In this document: positions 1 through 7,056 of the stretch, piece after piece
Position numbering within the stretch: the first letter of the stretch is position 1
Layout of the letters: every line of letters begins with the position of its first letter
Assembly (NCBI GenBank): GCA_034667645.1
Contig: JAXDQV010000067.1
Location: 1-14,359, forward strand
Direction of reading: 5' to 3'
Source: JAJPJG01 sp034667645
GTDB taxonomy: Bacteria > Verrucomicrobiota > Verrucomicrobiia > Chthoniobacterales > Chthoniobacteraceae
Length of the DNA: 14,359 nt
Position numbers and translations under genes: made by a program
Notes under the pieces: model-generated
The model's input: only the letters and a program-made list of their open reading frames with translations
Told to the model about the DNA's origin: nothing
The model's database searches: none

Positions 1-815
1 AACCCCGGCCCGAAATTAAATGCATCGCAGAGGGCACTGTCTTTATCGCGATCCAGCCCCGCCAGCGATGCGGCCAGCCAAAGGTATCCGCCGAGCGGTT
101 CCAGCACGTGTTGCCAAGGCCGTGTGGAATCTTTATTCCGAATCCGGATCGGCTCACCTGCACTAAGAGAACGCATGGCGTCCGGGACAATCCGATCGAC
201 CGCCCAGTCGCCTCCTCCGATCACATTTCCCGCGCGCGCCGTAGCCACTCTAACTGCAGAGCCGTTTTGTGAAGTAAAGAATGAGCGCCGATAGGCTGAC
301 ACCGCAATTTCGGCAGCGGCCTTACTGGAACTGTAAGGGTCATGGCCGCCCAAGGCATCAATCTCCCGATAGGCGTAGAGCCACTCATGGTTTTCATAAC
401 ATTTGTCAGTAGTAACAAACACTGCTACGCAGTCTCTCGCGTGATCCCGGATCGCCTCAAGGACGTGAATCGTGCCCATGACGTTCACCGCGAACGTTTC
501 CACTGGGAGTTGGTAGGACAGCCGAACAATCGGCTGCGCCGCCAAGTGAAAAACGAAATCGGGGCTTATGTCTGCGACCAACGACACGATCGCGCGTTGA
601 TTCCGGACGTCCTCCACATGATGTTTTATACGATCTGCAAGGCTGAGTTGCTTGAATAGAGAAGGGTCAGTGATGGGGTCGAGCCCGATTCCGCTGACTT
701 GCGCGCCTAGGCGCAGCAGCCATTCACACAGCCAGGCGCCTTTAAATCCGGTATGTCCCGTAACAAGAACGCGCCGATGGAGAAAAGCATTTGAAAACAA
801 GGAGCGATCCATCAT
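1..815 (-). CDS. rfbG: CDP-glucose 4,6-dehydratase, 3' end cut by window edge
   Basis: Converts CDP-glucose to CDP-4-keto-6-deoxyglucose in the cytoplasm, the entry step to CDP-linked 3,6-dideoxyhexoses. I translated 271 residues with no stop up to the left edge. The family is usually about 360 residues, so roughly the last quarter lies outside. The short-chain dehydrogenase pattern is clear: an NAD-binding loop VTGHTGFKG at residues 18-26, HLAAQP at 90-95, TTDKCYEN at 135-142, the catalytic Y-SSS-K at 161-165, and ARAGNVIGGGDW at 193-204. The start is one of two adjacent ATG codons (815 or 812), preceded by an AAGAGAA stretch that can serve as a weak ribosome binding site. It follows rfbF by 12 bases, the usual pairing, so the two are very probably co-transcribed. 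Family identity is secure; the final dideoxyhexose cannot be told because the downstream genes are outside the window. Confidence 0.95.
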   Translation of the reverse strand, partial: MMDRSLFSNAFLHRRVLVTGHTGFKGAWLCEWLLRLGAQVSGIGLDPITDPSLFKQLSLADRIKHHVEDVRNQRAIVSLVADISPDFVFHLAAQPIVRLSYQLPVETFAVNVMGTIHVLEAIRDHARDCVAVFVTTDKCYENHEWLYAYREIDALGGHDPYSSSKAAAEIAVSAYRRSFFTSQNGSAVRVATARAGNVIGGGDWAVDRIVPDAMRSLSAGEPIRIRNKDSTRPWQHVLEPLGGYLWLAASLAGLDRDKDSALCDAFNFGPG

Positions 816-827
816 CGAAATGTTCTC

Positions 828-1610
828 TTACCAGACTTTCCAAGGGGCTTTGCCCCCCGCCCACATTTCGTTTAGAAGATTAAATTCCTGGAATGTATCC
901 ATTGGCTGCCAGAAGCCGTGATGTTTGAAGGCAGCCAATTGACAATCTGCGGTAAGGCGCTGCATGGGTTCCTGTTCAAACATCGTGGCCGGATTTTCGT
1001 CGAGATAGTCAAAGATCCGGGAGTTGCAAATCATGTAACCTCCATTGATGTAGCCTCCTTCAGCTTGAGGCTTTTCGTTAAAGCCATGGACAATCCCGTT
1101 TGCATCCAGGCCAAGCTCTCCAAACCGCCCCGGGGGATTTACAGCGGTTAGTGTGCATAGCTTTCGCGCTGCGTGATGGAAATCAATGCTCGCAGGCACA
1201 TTTATATTTCCCACCCCATCGCCATAGGTAAGCAAAAACTCGATATCTGGACCGATATATTTACGGATCCGATGAATCCGGAAGGCAGTCATCGAATTTT
1301 CGCCAGTATCCGCCAATGTGACGCTCCAGTCCTCTTCCGTGTGGCGCGTGTGGAACTTTGCCTCTGGGTCACGTCCCAGATAAAGAGTGGTGTCGCAGGT
1401 GTTCCAGAGATAGTTACGAAAGTATTCCTTGATCATTTCGCCTTTGTAGCCAAGGCAAAGGACAAAGTCTTTAAACCCATAATGAGCGTAGATCTTCATT
1501 ATGTGCCAAAGTATCGGCCGCTCTCCAATAGGCACCATTGGCTTGGGACGATACTCCGTCTCCTCACGAAGACGAGTTCCCCGACCACCGCACAGAATGA
1601 CAACCTTCAT
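828..1610 (-). CDS. rfbF: Glucose-1-phosphate cytidylyltransferase
   Basis: Makes CDP-glucose from CTP and glucose 1-phosphate, feeding the rfbG product next to it. The 260 residues match the family's usual length of about 257. Visible motifs are the nucleotide-binding N-terminus LCGGRGTRLREET (residues 6-18) with RPKPM just after, the metal-binding YGDG at 129-132, PPGRFGEL at 159-166, NEKP at 178-181 and GGYINGGYMICN at 185-196. These separate it from the thymidylyl and uridylyl relatives, which carry a GDN-type motif, as rmlA at 9534 does. The start is ATG at 1610; no strong Shine-Dalgarno sequence is seen. It is the first gene after a 195-base gap, so a promoter may lie there. The base composition is lower in GC than in the tol genes. 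Confidence 0.96.
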   Translation of the reverse strand: MKVVILCGGRGTRLREETEYRPKPMVPIGERPILWHIMKIYAHYGFKDFVLCLGYKGEMIKEYFRNYLWNTCDTTLYLGRDPEAKFHTRHTEEDWSVTLADTGENSMTAFRIHRIRKYIGPDIEFLLTYGDGVGNINVPASIDFHHAARKLCTLTAVNPPGRFGELGLDANGIVHGFNEKPQAEGGYINGGYMICNSRIFDYLDENPATMFEQEPMQRLTADCQLAAFKHHGFWQPMDTFQEFNLLNEMWAGGKAPWKVW

Positions 1611-1805
1611 AAGCTGCGCAATGCCATATATTCCGTAATCAAGTTCATTACAGTGATCTTTTGGAATGCTTCAGAAGCTGGCCGTGGCTCGGTCCTCGCC
1701 AGGAATAAAGAGCTTTTGCAAAATGGAAGGTGCCATTGACTATCCCAAAATTGCCTTTTGTTGTTCACAATCGCATATTTGTCATAACGATGCGCCGATC
1801 TTTAA
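1611..1805. other. Intergenic region between glf and rfbF, no gene seen
   Basis: This AT-rich gap separates two minus-strand genes and holds no convincing open reading frame. A small dyad lies just downstream of the glf stop: CGCAT and ATGCG arms separated by about 13 bases, without a T-run, so it is not a good intrinsic terminator. Minus-strand hexamers resembling a bacterial promoter can be found only with poor matches. The length and AT content still make it the likeliest place for an rfbF promoter or a leader. Confidence 0.4.
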
Positions 1806-2969
1806 TCATGCGGGTTCTTGATTAGAAAATACCGGAACCTTCGTGTTACTGAAGATTGCTTGCTGAGCCACTTTCGCAAAGTCGAGCGTCTCACCAATTA
1901 CCTGGTCCATGTTCAGGTAGCGGTAAGTTCCCAAGCGACCGAGAAAGGATGTCTTCTCCATTGTCTTTGCAGCTTTTCTATAGATTGCGAGTAATTCTTT
2001 GTCATGTTTAAGGCGTTTTGGATAATAAGGTGTATCGCCGGGCTCTGTTTCCTTGCTGAATTCACGAAAATAAACCGTTTTTTCGTGTTGTTCCCACGGT
2101 GCAAAATGCTTGTGTTCGTGCACTCTCGTAAAAGGCACGTCCAATTCTCCGTAATTAATCACCGCGTTCCCCTGATAGTCGCCTGTTGAAACTCCGCGAT
2201 CGAACGTTACCGTTCGATAACCAAGTCGTCCATGTCGGTATTCGAAAAAAGCGTCAATCGGGCCGGTATAGAACACATGATCGAAATTGGCGGTATCTGC
2301 AGGCGAAAAGGGAGCATTCAAAATGATATCGAGCGACTTATGGTCCAATATCGCTTCGACGATCGCGGTATATCCTTGAAGCGGGATTCCTTGGTAGGTT
2401 GCGTCATAGTAATTGTCATCGTAGTTAAAACGGACAGGCAGGCGTTTCAAAATTGAAGCGGGCAGCGCTGAAGGTTCGCAGCCCCATTGCTTTTTGCTGT
2501 AGCCATAAAAGAACGCCTCGTAGAGTTGTCGCCCGACAAATTTTAGTGCCTGCTCTTCGAAGTTTCGAGGTTCCCCGATGGTTTTGTCGCCGAGATCCTC
2601 CACGAATTTCTCAGCCTCCTTCGGACCCATGGTCTTGCCAAAGAATTGGTTGATTGTTTGAAGGTTGACCGGCAGCGGAAACACGCCATGCCGGTTGATT
2701 GCTTTCACCCGGTTAATGTAGGCGCCGAATTCCGCAAAGGTGTTTACGAAGTCCCAAACGTCTCGCCGATTGGTGTTGAAGATGTGAGGTCCATATCGAT
2801 GCACCATGACTCCGGTGCTTTCATCACGCTCCGTGTGGCAATTCCCGGCGACATGCGAACGCTCTTCCATGACCGTGACGTGGCACGCACAGTTCTCGGC
2901 CAACTGCCGCGCCATGACCGCGCCGGAAAATCCGGCTCCGACAACAAGGAAACGTCGCGGCAAAGACAT
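1806..2969 (-). CDS. glf: UDP-galactopyranose mutase
   Basis: This flavoenzyme interconverts UDP-galactopyranose and UDP-galactofuranose, the donor for galactofuranose in surface glycans. The protein has 387 residues from the ATG at 2969, the normal size. The FAD-binding motif is GAGFSGA at residues 11-17, followed by YGPHIFNT at 59-66, FYGYSKKQWG at 154-163, and the conserved Arg-containing LGRLGTYRYLNMD at 343-355. An in-frame TTG nine bases upstream is possible, but the ATG places the FAD motif at the normal distance from the N-terminus. It lies 149 bases downstream of pal on the same strand, and its sampled sequence is more AT-rich than the tol genes. It therefore probably belongs to the polysaccharide cluster rather than to the tol operon. 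Galactofuranose in the product would be confirmed by a galactofuranosyltransferase nearby, and none is seen here. Confidence 0.96.
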   Translation of the reverse strand: MSLPRRFLVVGAGFSGAVMARQLAENCACHVTVMEERSHVAGNCHTERDESTGVMVHRYGPHIFNTNRRDVWDFVNTFAEFGAYINRVKAINRHGVFPLPVNLQTINQFFGKTMGPKEAEKFVEDLGDKTIGEPRNFEEQALKFVGRQLYEAFFYGYSKKQWGCEPSALPASILKRLPVRFNYDDNYYDATYQGIPLQGYTAIVEAILDHKSLDIILNAPFSPADTANFDHVFYTGPIDAFFEYRHGRLGYRTVTFDRGVSTGDYQGNAVINYGELDVPFTRVHEHKHFAPWEQHEKTVYFREFSKETEPGDTPYYPKRLKHDKELLAIYRKAAKTMEKTSFLGRLGTYRYLNMDQVIGETLDFAKVAQQAIFSNTKVPVFSNQEPA

Positions 2970-3094
2970 TGGGCTCAACTTGGCTCAGGAATGGGTAATG
3001 CGCGATGCAAAGCATCTCGCAGGGCTTCGGGTGGCAGCAGCGTGTCGACTTCGCGCCCACTGCATGCGTCAGAGATGATTGCCCCCCTTCGCGC

Positions 3095-3120
3095 AAAAAG
3101 AAAGGCTGCCGGTGCTTTCT
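3095..3120 (-). terminator. Candidate intrinsic terminator at the end of the tol-pal genes
   Basis: Read on the minus strand, AGAAAGC (3120-3114) can pair with GC-CTTTCT (3106-3099, one bulged C at 3105) around a seven-base loop. A T-run follows (3099-3095). The stem is mostly A-T with a bulge, so it is weak, and it overlaps the pal stop codon at 3119-3121. Position and T-run make it a reasonable end to the tol-pal transcript, with glf then needing its own promoter. Confidence 0.4.
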
Positions 3121-3643
3121 ACTTCACCACTCCAAACTCGGCGCGGCGATTTCTCGCCCATGCAGAATCGTTGGAACCGGAATCTGCAGGCATTTCCGCT
3201 CCGAAGCTGACGGTCTGGATTTTGTCTGCGGACGCGCCGTGGTGAATCAGATATTCCCGGACAGCGCCGGCTCGACGTTCGCCGAGGCCGCGGTTGTATT
3301 CGGGCGTGCCACGCTCGTCGGTGAAGCCGGCGATGATTATCGTGTTGGAGTTGCCCTGCAGGAAGGTCGCAACCTCATCAAGTTTCCCTTCGTCGCTCGA
3401 CTCCACCGAGTAACTGTCGAAAGCGAAATGGACTGGAGAAAACTTTTTCTTGTCCACGTTATCGCTCATGAAGGAAACGCCTTCCTGTCGATCGGCCAGC
3501 GGTGTGCCGTTGACATAGTCGCCGTCGGATCCGCCGGCGCCGCCGCTTGCGCCCTTCTTTTTAAACAAGGCGCAGGAGCTCAACGCAAAGGGAAGGATCA
3601 GTGCGAGCGTTGTATGAACGAGGGTTTGCGAGGTTTTTTTCAT
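3119..3643 (-). CDS. pal: Peptidoglycan-associated lipoprotein Pal (OmpA family)
   Basis: Outer-membrane lipoprotein that binds peptidoglycan and TolB, anchoring the outer membrane to the cell wall. The 174 residues start with a lipoprotein signal peptide (MKKT, then a hydrophobic stretch) ending in the lipobox LSSC, so Cys24 would be lipidated. A Gly/Ser/Lys-rich tether follows to about residue 65, then the OmpA C-terminal domain from about 68. That domain holds GFTDERGTPEYN (106-117), LGERRA (120-125) and NRRAEF (165-170), which include the Asp and Arg positions that contact the diaminopimelate of the peptide stem in this family. It lies 18 bases after tolB and ends the tol series. No ybgF/cpoB gene follows, unlike in enterobacteria. 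Confidence 0.96.
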   Translation of the reverse strand: MKKTSQTLVHTTLALILPFALSSCALFKKKGASGGAGGSDGDYVNGTPLADRQEGVSFMSDNVDKKKFSPVHFAFDSYSVESSDEGKLDEVATFLQGNSNTIIIAGFTDERGTPEYNRGLGERRAGAVREYLIHHGASADKIQTVSFGAEMPADSGSNDSAWARNRRAEFGVVK

Positions 3644-3661
3644 CGGTTGTTGAGAAGCAAA

Positions 3662-4810
3662 TCAGCGTGCCCACGCCGGCTCGGTGATTTTTCCGAGGCC
3701 GTCGAGGACTTTAACTTTGCGGCCGCTTTGAGCGTCAAGGAGATAAAGCGCACCGCCGCTGGCGTAAATGATATGGCGCGAGTCTGCGCCCCATGCGGGA
3801 CTTTCGCCATTCGCCAGGACGCGTGTTTGTCCGCCCTGCAAATCGAGGACCGCCACCGCAAACGAGCCGCCTTCCCGCACATTGAACGCCACTTTTTTCC
3901 CATCGGGCGACCAGTCTGGCTCCGTGCAATAGCCATGGCCGGTGGGGATTTGGCGGCCACTTCCACCGCTGGCCGAGATGCGATAAAGCTGCGGACCGTG
4001 CTCTTCGTAGGAGTAAATGATTTCACCGCCATCCGGTGACCAGGTGGGAGCGGATTCCACCCCTGGCGAATGCGTCAGACGCCGTGCGCCGCCTCCGCCT
4101 ACGCCGCAAACGTAGAGCTCGGGATTCCCGTCTCTACTGACGCTGCATGCGATGCGGGCGCCATCGGGGGAAAACGCGGCGCCGGAGTTCGTGCCGGGAA
4201 ACTTGATTGCCCGCTCGCGTGAACCGCTCCCGAGATCGATGACGTAGATGTCCGCGTATCCGCTCTTGTAACCAGTGTAGGCCAGCTTGCGGCCGTCGGC
4301 GCTGAGGCTGGGCCCGACGCTGATGCTGTTATCGCGCGTGAGCTGCTGAACATTCGAGCCGTCGTAATCCGCTGTATAGATTTCCTTCTTCCCGCTTTTC
4401 GTGGAGACGAAGGCGATCTTGGTTCCCGCGATCCCGGGATTGCCCGTCAGCGTGCGGATAATGTCGTTTGCAAACTCGTGTGCTTTCGCACGCGCGGAGC
4501 CGGAGTAGTTGCTGGAAAGAGCGACCTTACCGGAGTGATCCACCACTTTGCCTTGCAATCCTGACCCTGACGAATCGCCGCTCACGATCAGTCCTGCGCT
4601 GCCCGCTGAGGTCACGTTGAAATAACCCGAAACCGCGAGATCGTTCTGGACGATTTTCGTGACGCTCGCGCCATTTGCGCCGCCGATGGGCGAGACGGCG
4701 ATCGCGACGACGTCGCTTTTGCTGATGGTGATTGTGGGAGCCTCCTCGGCTGCGAGGAGCGGGTGGAGCCAAAACGCTCCTGTTAACACGACGATAAACA
4801 ATGTTTTCAT
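3662..4810 (-). CDS. tolB: Tol-Pal system periplasmic protein TolB
   Basis: Periplasmic beta-propeller that binds Pal and the TolA-type protein and works in outer-membrane constriction and integrity. The protein has 382 residues, somewhat shorter than the roughly 430 typical of proteobacterial TolB. An N-terminal signal peptide ends near LLA/AEE (residue 20-21). Residues about 26-123 form the TolB N-terminal domain, with SGYFNV at 61-66. Residues about 124-382 form the propeller, with repeated S(P/A)DG blades: LSADGRKLAY (169-178), FSPDGARIAC (213-222), WSPDGGEIIY (257-266) and WSPDGKKVAF (300-309). Its ATG overlaps the stop of the upstream gene as ATGA, a sign of translational coupling. The order tolA-tolB-pal makes the assignment firm. 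Confidence 0.95.
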   Translation of the reverse strand: MKTLFIVVLTGAFWLHPLLAAEEAPTITISKSDVVAIAVSPIGGANGASVTKIVQNDLAVSGYFNVTSAGSAGLIVSGDSSGSGLQGKVVDHSGKVALSSNYSGSARAKAHEFANDIIRTLTGNPGIAGTKIAFVSTKSGKKEIYTADYDGSNVQQLTRDNSISVGPSLSADGRKLAYTGYKSGYADIYVIDLGSGSRERAIKFPGTNSGAAFSPDGARIACSVSRDGNPELYVCGVGGGGARRLTHSPGVESAPTWSPDGGEIIYSYEEHGPQLYRISASGGSGRQIPTGHGYCTEPDWSPDGKKVAFNVREGGSFAVAVLDLQGGQTRVLANGESPAWGADSRHIIYASGGALYLLDAQSGRKVKVLDGLGKITEPAWAR

Positions 4811-5760
4811 TGCGATTGCTGACTGAGTTCGAAATTAATTTTTACTTCGTAGTGATCGCCGTTGCCGAGACCTGCCGGCAACGGATCGATTTGCGTGACG
4901 CGCCGGGCTGCGGCCATCACCGATTCATCCATTACCACGTTGCCTGACGGATTGGCCAGACTCACATCCGAAATGCTTCCATCTTTTTCGATTCGGATTT
5001 TTACGGTCGCCACGAATTTCTGACTCGAGGAAATAATCGAAGTCGGCTGATCCCATCGGCCATAAAAGCGGTCGTGAATCATCGCGTGATACCAGCCGAA
5101 GTCCGATTCCTGGTTCCCGCCGCCGGCATGTCCCGCGCCACCGCGACTGCCGCCGCCGCTCCCAGCGGCAGTGCCCGCCTTGTCGGCCGTTCCTCCTTTC
5201 GTCGCTAAAAAATCGCCTTTCTTTTCTGCACCCGGGCCGGGCGACTTGGCGCTCGTTGGTGAAGCCTTCGGTTTCGGAGACGATTCGCTTTTGGGTGAAA
5301 TCTTTGGAGAAGCCGATGGCTTGGCTTTCGGCGTGGTTTTTGGAGAGGGCTTTGCACTCGGCTTCGGCGTGGGTTTGGGCGTGGATTTTGGGGTCGGCTT
5401 CGGCGTCGGAGCAGGAGAGGGAGTCGGCGAGCTCTCCGGTGTTGGAGACGCCGTCGCGCCCGGCAGCACGATCTCGCTCGGGGTCGTTTCCTTCGGTCTT
5501 TCCACTTCGGGCTTTTCCGTATCGGGCGCCGGCGTTTGCACTTCATCGGGAGTCGCCATTTCCTCCGGCTCTTGAGCCTGCAATGCCTGCGCTGCGCTGC
5601 CGCCGTCCAGCCAAGTGACCCGATCCCGATGCACGGGTCGGGGCGCCCGGGTGAAAAACCAGATCGCCACGAACGCGACGAGATGGATCGCCGCGACGAG
5701 GAAAAAATTGCGGCGAAACGGCGCCTGCTCCGGCGCCTTCTGATCCCTCCAGTCGCTCAC
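4807..5760 (-). CDS. tolA: TolA/TonB-like energy transducer with Pro-Lys repeat
   Basis: Inner-membrane-anchored protein spanning the periplasm, expected to carry force from the TolQR motor to TolB-Pal. The start is GTG at 5760, because the next ATG (residue 68) would remove the membrane anchor. Residues 19-36 form the single transmembrane helix, which carries His26, the place where TonB and TolA have their conserved histidine. Residues 107-176 are a Thr/Ser-Pro-Lys-Pro repeat, then a Gly-rich hinge to about 217. A C-terminal TonB/TolA domain follows (about 222-313, with FVATVKI at 249-255, DGSISDV at 260-266 and ARRV at 285-288). It lacks the long Ala-rich helix of E. coli TolA, so architecture alone suggests TonB; position between tolR and tolB points to the TolA role. 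It is five bases from tolR and overlaps tolB. Confidence 0.85.
   Translation of the reverse strand: MSDWRDQKAPEQAPFRRNFFLVAAIHLVAFVAIWFFTRAPRPVHRDRVTWLDGGSAAQALQAQEPEEMATPDEVQTPAPDTEKPEVERPKETTPSEIVLPGATASPTPESSPTPSPAPTPKPTPKSTPKPTPKPSAKPSPKTTPKAKPSASPKISPKSESSPKPKASPTSAKSPGPGAEKKGDFLATKGGTADKAGTAAGSGGGSRGGAGHAGGGNQESDFGWYHAMIHDRFYGRWDQPTSIISSSQKFVATVKIRIEKDGSISDVSLANPSGNVVMDESVMAAARRVTQIDPLPAGLGNGDHYEVKINFELSQQSQ
5233..5442 (-). repeat. Degenerate 12-base tandem repeat coding for Pro-Lys motifs
   Basis: This low-complexity stretch inside the tolA-like gene encodes Pro-Lys-Pro-Thr/Ser units (residues 107-176). Repeats of about 12 bases are clearest around 5361-5410. Such stretches give a stiff extended chain across the periplasm in TonB proteins. 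They can change length by slippage, so length could vary between strains. Confidence 0.75.
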
Positions 5761-5765
5761 GGTCG

Positions 5766-6182
5766 CTACTCTTTCTCGGGGTTTGTGATCACGCCGAGCT
5801 TCGTGATCCGCGCCCGCTGCACCGCGTCCATGAGGTCGATTAACTTTTGCACCGGCAGTTCCTTGTGCGAACGGATCACGACTGCGATTTCGGGATTGGC
5901 GAGTTTCAGGTTCGAGAGCTGCGATGGCAGTTCGTCGAGAGTGACCGGCTCGTTATTCAACTTTATCACCGACTCGCGATTGATCGAAATCGTCTGCACC
6001 GCCGAAGGCTCGACCGCATTCTTCGCCGCCGCGCTCGACGGCACCACCAGATCCACGCTCTTGTCCATGAGCGGCGTGGTGATGATGAAAATAATCAGCA
6101 GGACGAAAGCGAGATCGAGCAGCGGCGTGACGTTGATTTCCGAGAGAGTCGAAAACCCGTGCTTCTGGGAAAAGCGGCGCAT
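5766..6182 (-). CDS. tolR: Biopolymer transport protein TolR/ExbD family
   Basis: Inner-membrane component of the proton-driven Tol motor. The 138 residues have a short cytoplasmic N-terminus (MRRFSQKHGF), one transmembrane helix (about 20-38) and a periplasmic domain of about 100 residues. The helix starts with INVTPLLDLAFVLLIIFI, and Asp23 is at the place of the proton-carrying aspartate of E. coli TolR and ExbD. The start ATG shares its first base with the tolQ stop (TGATG), so translation is probably coupled. Motif alone cannot separate TolR from ExbD; the following tolA, tolB and pal genes decide for TolR. Confidence 0.93.
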   Translation of the reverse strand: MRRFSQKHGFSTLSEINVTPLLDLAFVLLIIFIITTPLMDKSVDLVVPSSAAAKNAVEPSAVQTISINRESVIKLNNEPVTLDELPSQLSNLKLANPEIAVVIRSHKELPVQKLIDLMDAVQRARITKLGVITNPEKE

Positions 6183-6949
6183 CAGAGCAGCCTCCGCTGC
6201 TTGCTCGCCTTGCTGCCGTGATCTACGTAACGGTGCTCGAATTCGCTCGCGAGCTCGGCGGCAAAATTATCCATCTCGAGGATCATCGCGCGGATGCTCG
6301 TCACGAGAAAATTGTAGCCAAACATCGCAGGGATCGCGACCAGCAGACCGGTCACGGTGGTGATCAGAGCGGCGGACACACCGGGCGCCATCGCCGCCAG
6401 ATTCGCGGATCCGGCCGCGGCCACATCGCCAAAGGTGTCCATCACGCCCCAGACCGTTCCGAGCAGCCCAAGAAACGGCGCGCCGCTCACCGCCGTCGCG
6501 AGCAAGATCATCTTCGATTCCAGTCGCAGCGAACTCTCGCCCACGGCGCGCTCCATGGCCGATTGCACCGCGCGCATCTGCGCGGGCGAAATCGGGATGG
6601 CGCCATCGAGGCGCGCCCTGAATGTCTCATCCACCTCCGGCGAGCCGAGCAGATGAAAAGTCAGCTCCCGGCAGCCTTCGCGGTAGACATGAAAAATCGG
6701 TGTGCCGTCGAAGCGCGCCTGGTGCTCGTAAAGCCGCAATGGCTGCCGGTCCGCGCGAAAACGCTCGAGGAAAAACAATGCCTGCTTTTTCGCGAAGTGC
6801 ATCACGCGCAGCTTCGTGATCATGACCGACCACGAAAAAATCGAGCCCGTGAACAACGCGAGCAGCACCATTTTCCCCGGAAGCGTGGAGTTTTGGAGCG
6901 CGAAAATGAGTCCGCCCGATGCGAGAAATTGCGTCGGGAAAAAGTCCAT
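6182..6949 (-). CDS. tolQ: Tol motor proton channel TolQ (MotA/TolQ/ExbB family)
   Basis: Forms the inner-membrane stator with TolR and uses the proton gradient. The protein has 255 residues, slightly longer than the common 230. Three hydrophobic segments are seen: about 27-47, 146-170 and 193-216. The conserved block GAPFLGLLGTVWGVMDTF lies at 156-173, and ITTVTGLLVAIPA (196-208) follows in the third helix. A cytoplasmic loop lies between the first two helices. The ATG at 6949 is the chosen start; no clear Shine-Dalgarno sequence precedes it. It is the first gene of the tolQRAB-pal series, and the promoter should lie in the 107-base gap shared with the plus-strand gene at 7057. Confidence 0.93.
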   Translation of the reverse strand: MDFFPTQFLASGGLIFALQNSTLPGKMVLLALFTGSIFSWSVMITKLRVMHFAKKQALFFLERFRADRQPLRLYEHQARFDGTPIFHVYREGCRELTFHLLGSPEVDETFRARLDGAIPISPAQMRAVQSAMERAVGESSLRLESKMILLATAVSGAPFLGLLGTVWGVMDTFGDVAAAGSANLAAMAPGVSAALITTVTGLLVAIPAMFGYNFLVTSIRAMILEMDNFAAELASEFEHRYVDHGSKASKQRRLL

Positions 6950-7056
6950 GCGGTGCGAGTTGCGTAGTCCATAATCCGCCGCGAATCAAACGCAACTGCG
7001 CACCTTGTTTGCGCATTGCGCACACGCTGTCATCGTGACGCCGCGAGACGCCCATT
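6950..7056. promoter_or_regulatory. Divergent intergenic region with three TGCGCA palindromes
   Basis: This gap lies between tolQ (minus) and the exported-protein gene (plus), so it must hold both promoters unless transcription enters from elsewhere. The palindrome TGCGCA occurs at 6997-7002, 7010-7015 and 7017-7022. On the plus strand TTGTTT (7005-7010) and TGTCAT (7028-7033), 17 bases apart, are a weak promoter match. On the minus strand TTGCGT (6995-6990) and TATGGA (6973-6968), 16 bases apart, are another. The palindromes fall across the plus-strand candidate, as an operator would, but this is only a guess. Confidence 0.4.

Noticed and set aside
1611..1805. Promoter or small RNA upstream of rfbF
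   Set aside because: Only poor matches to promoter hexamers and one weak hairpin without T-run were found.
2970..2978. TTG start three codons upstream for glf
   Set aside because: The ATG at 2969 places the FAD-binding motif at the normal distance, and the extension adds nothing recognisable.
3005..4039. Open frame of 344 codons on the plus strand opposite pal and tolB
   Set aside because: It lies fully over two well-identified genes, its protein has no recognisable motif, and long antisense frames are expected in GC-rich coding DNA.
5171..5575. Plus-strand frame giving a Gly/Phe/Val-rich repeat protein
   Set aside because: It is only the complement of the Pro-Lys repeat of the tolA-like gene, so its regularity is inherited.
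5536..6363. Plus-strand frame of 275 codons opposite tolA, tolR and tolQ
   Set aside because: It crosses three real genes and codes for a Ser/Arg-rich, motif-free sequence.
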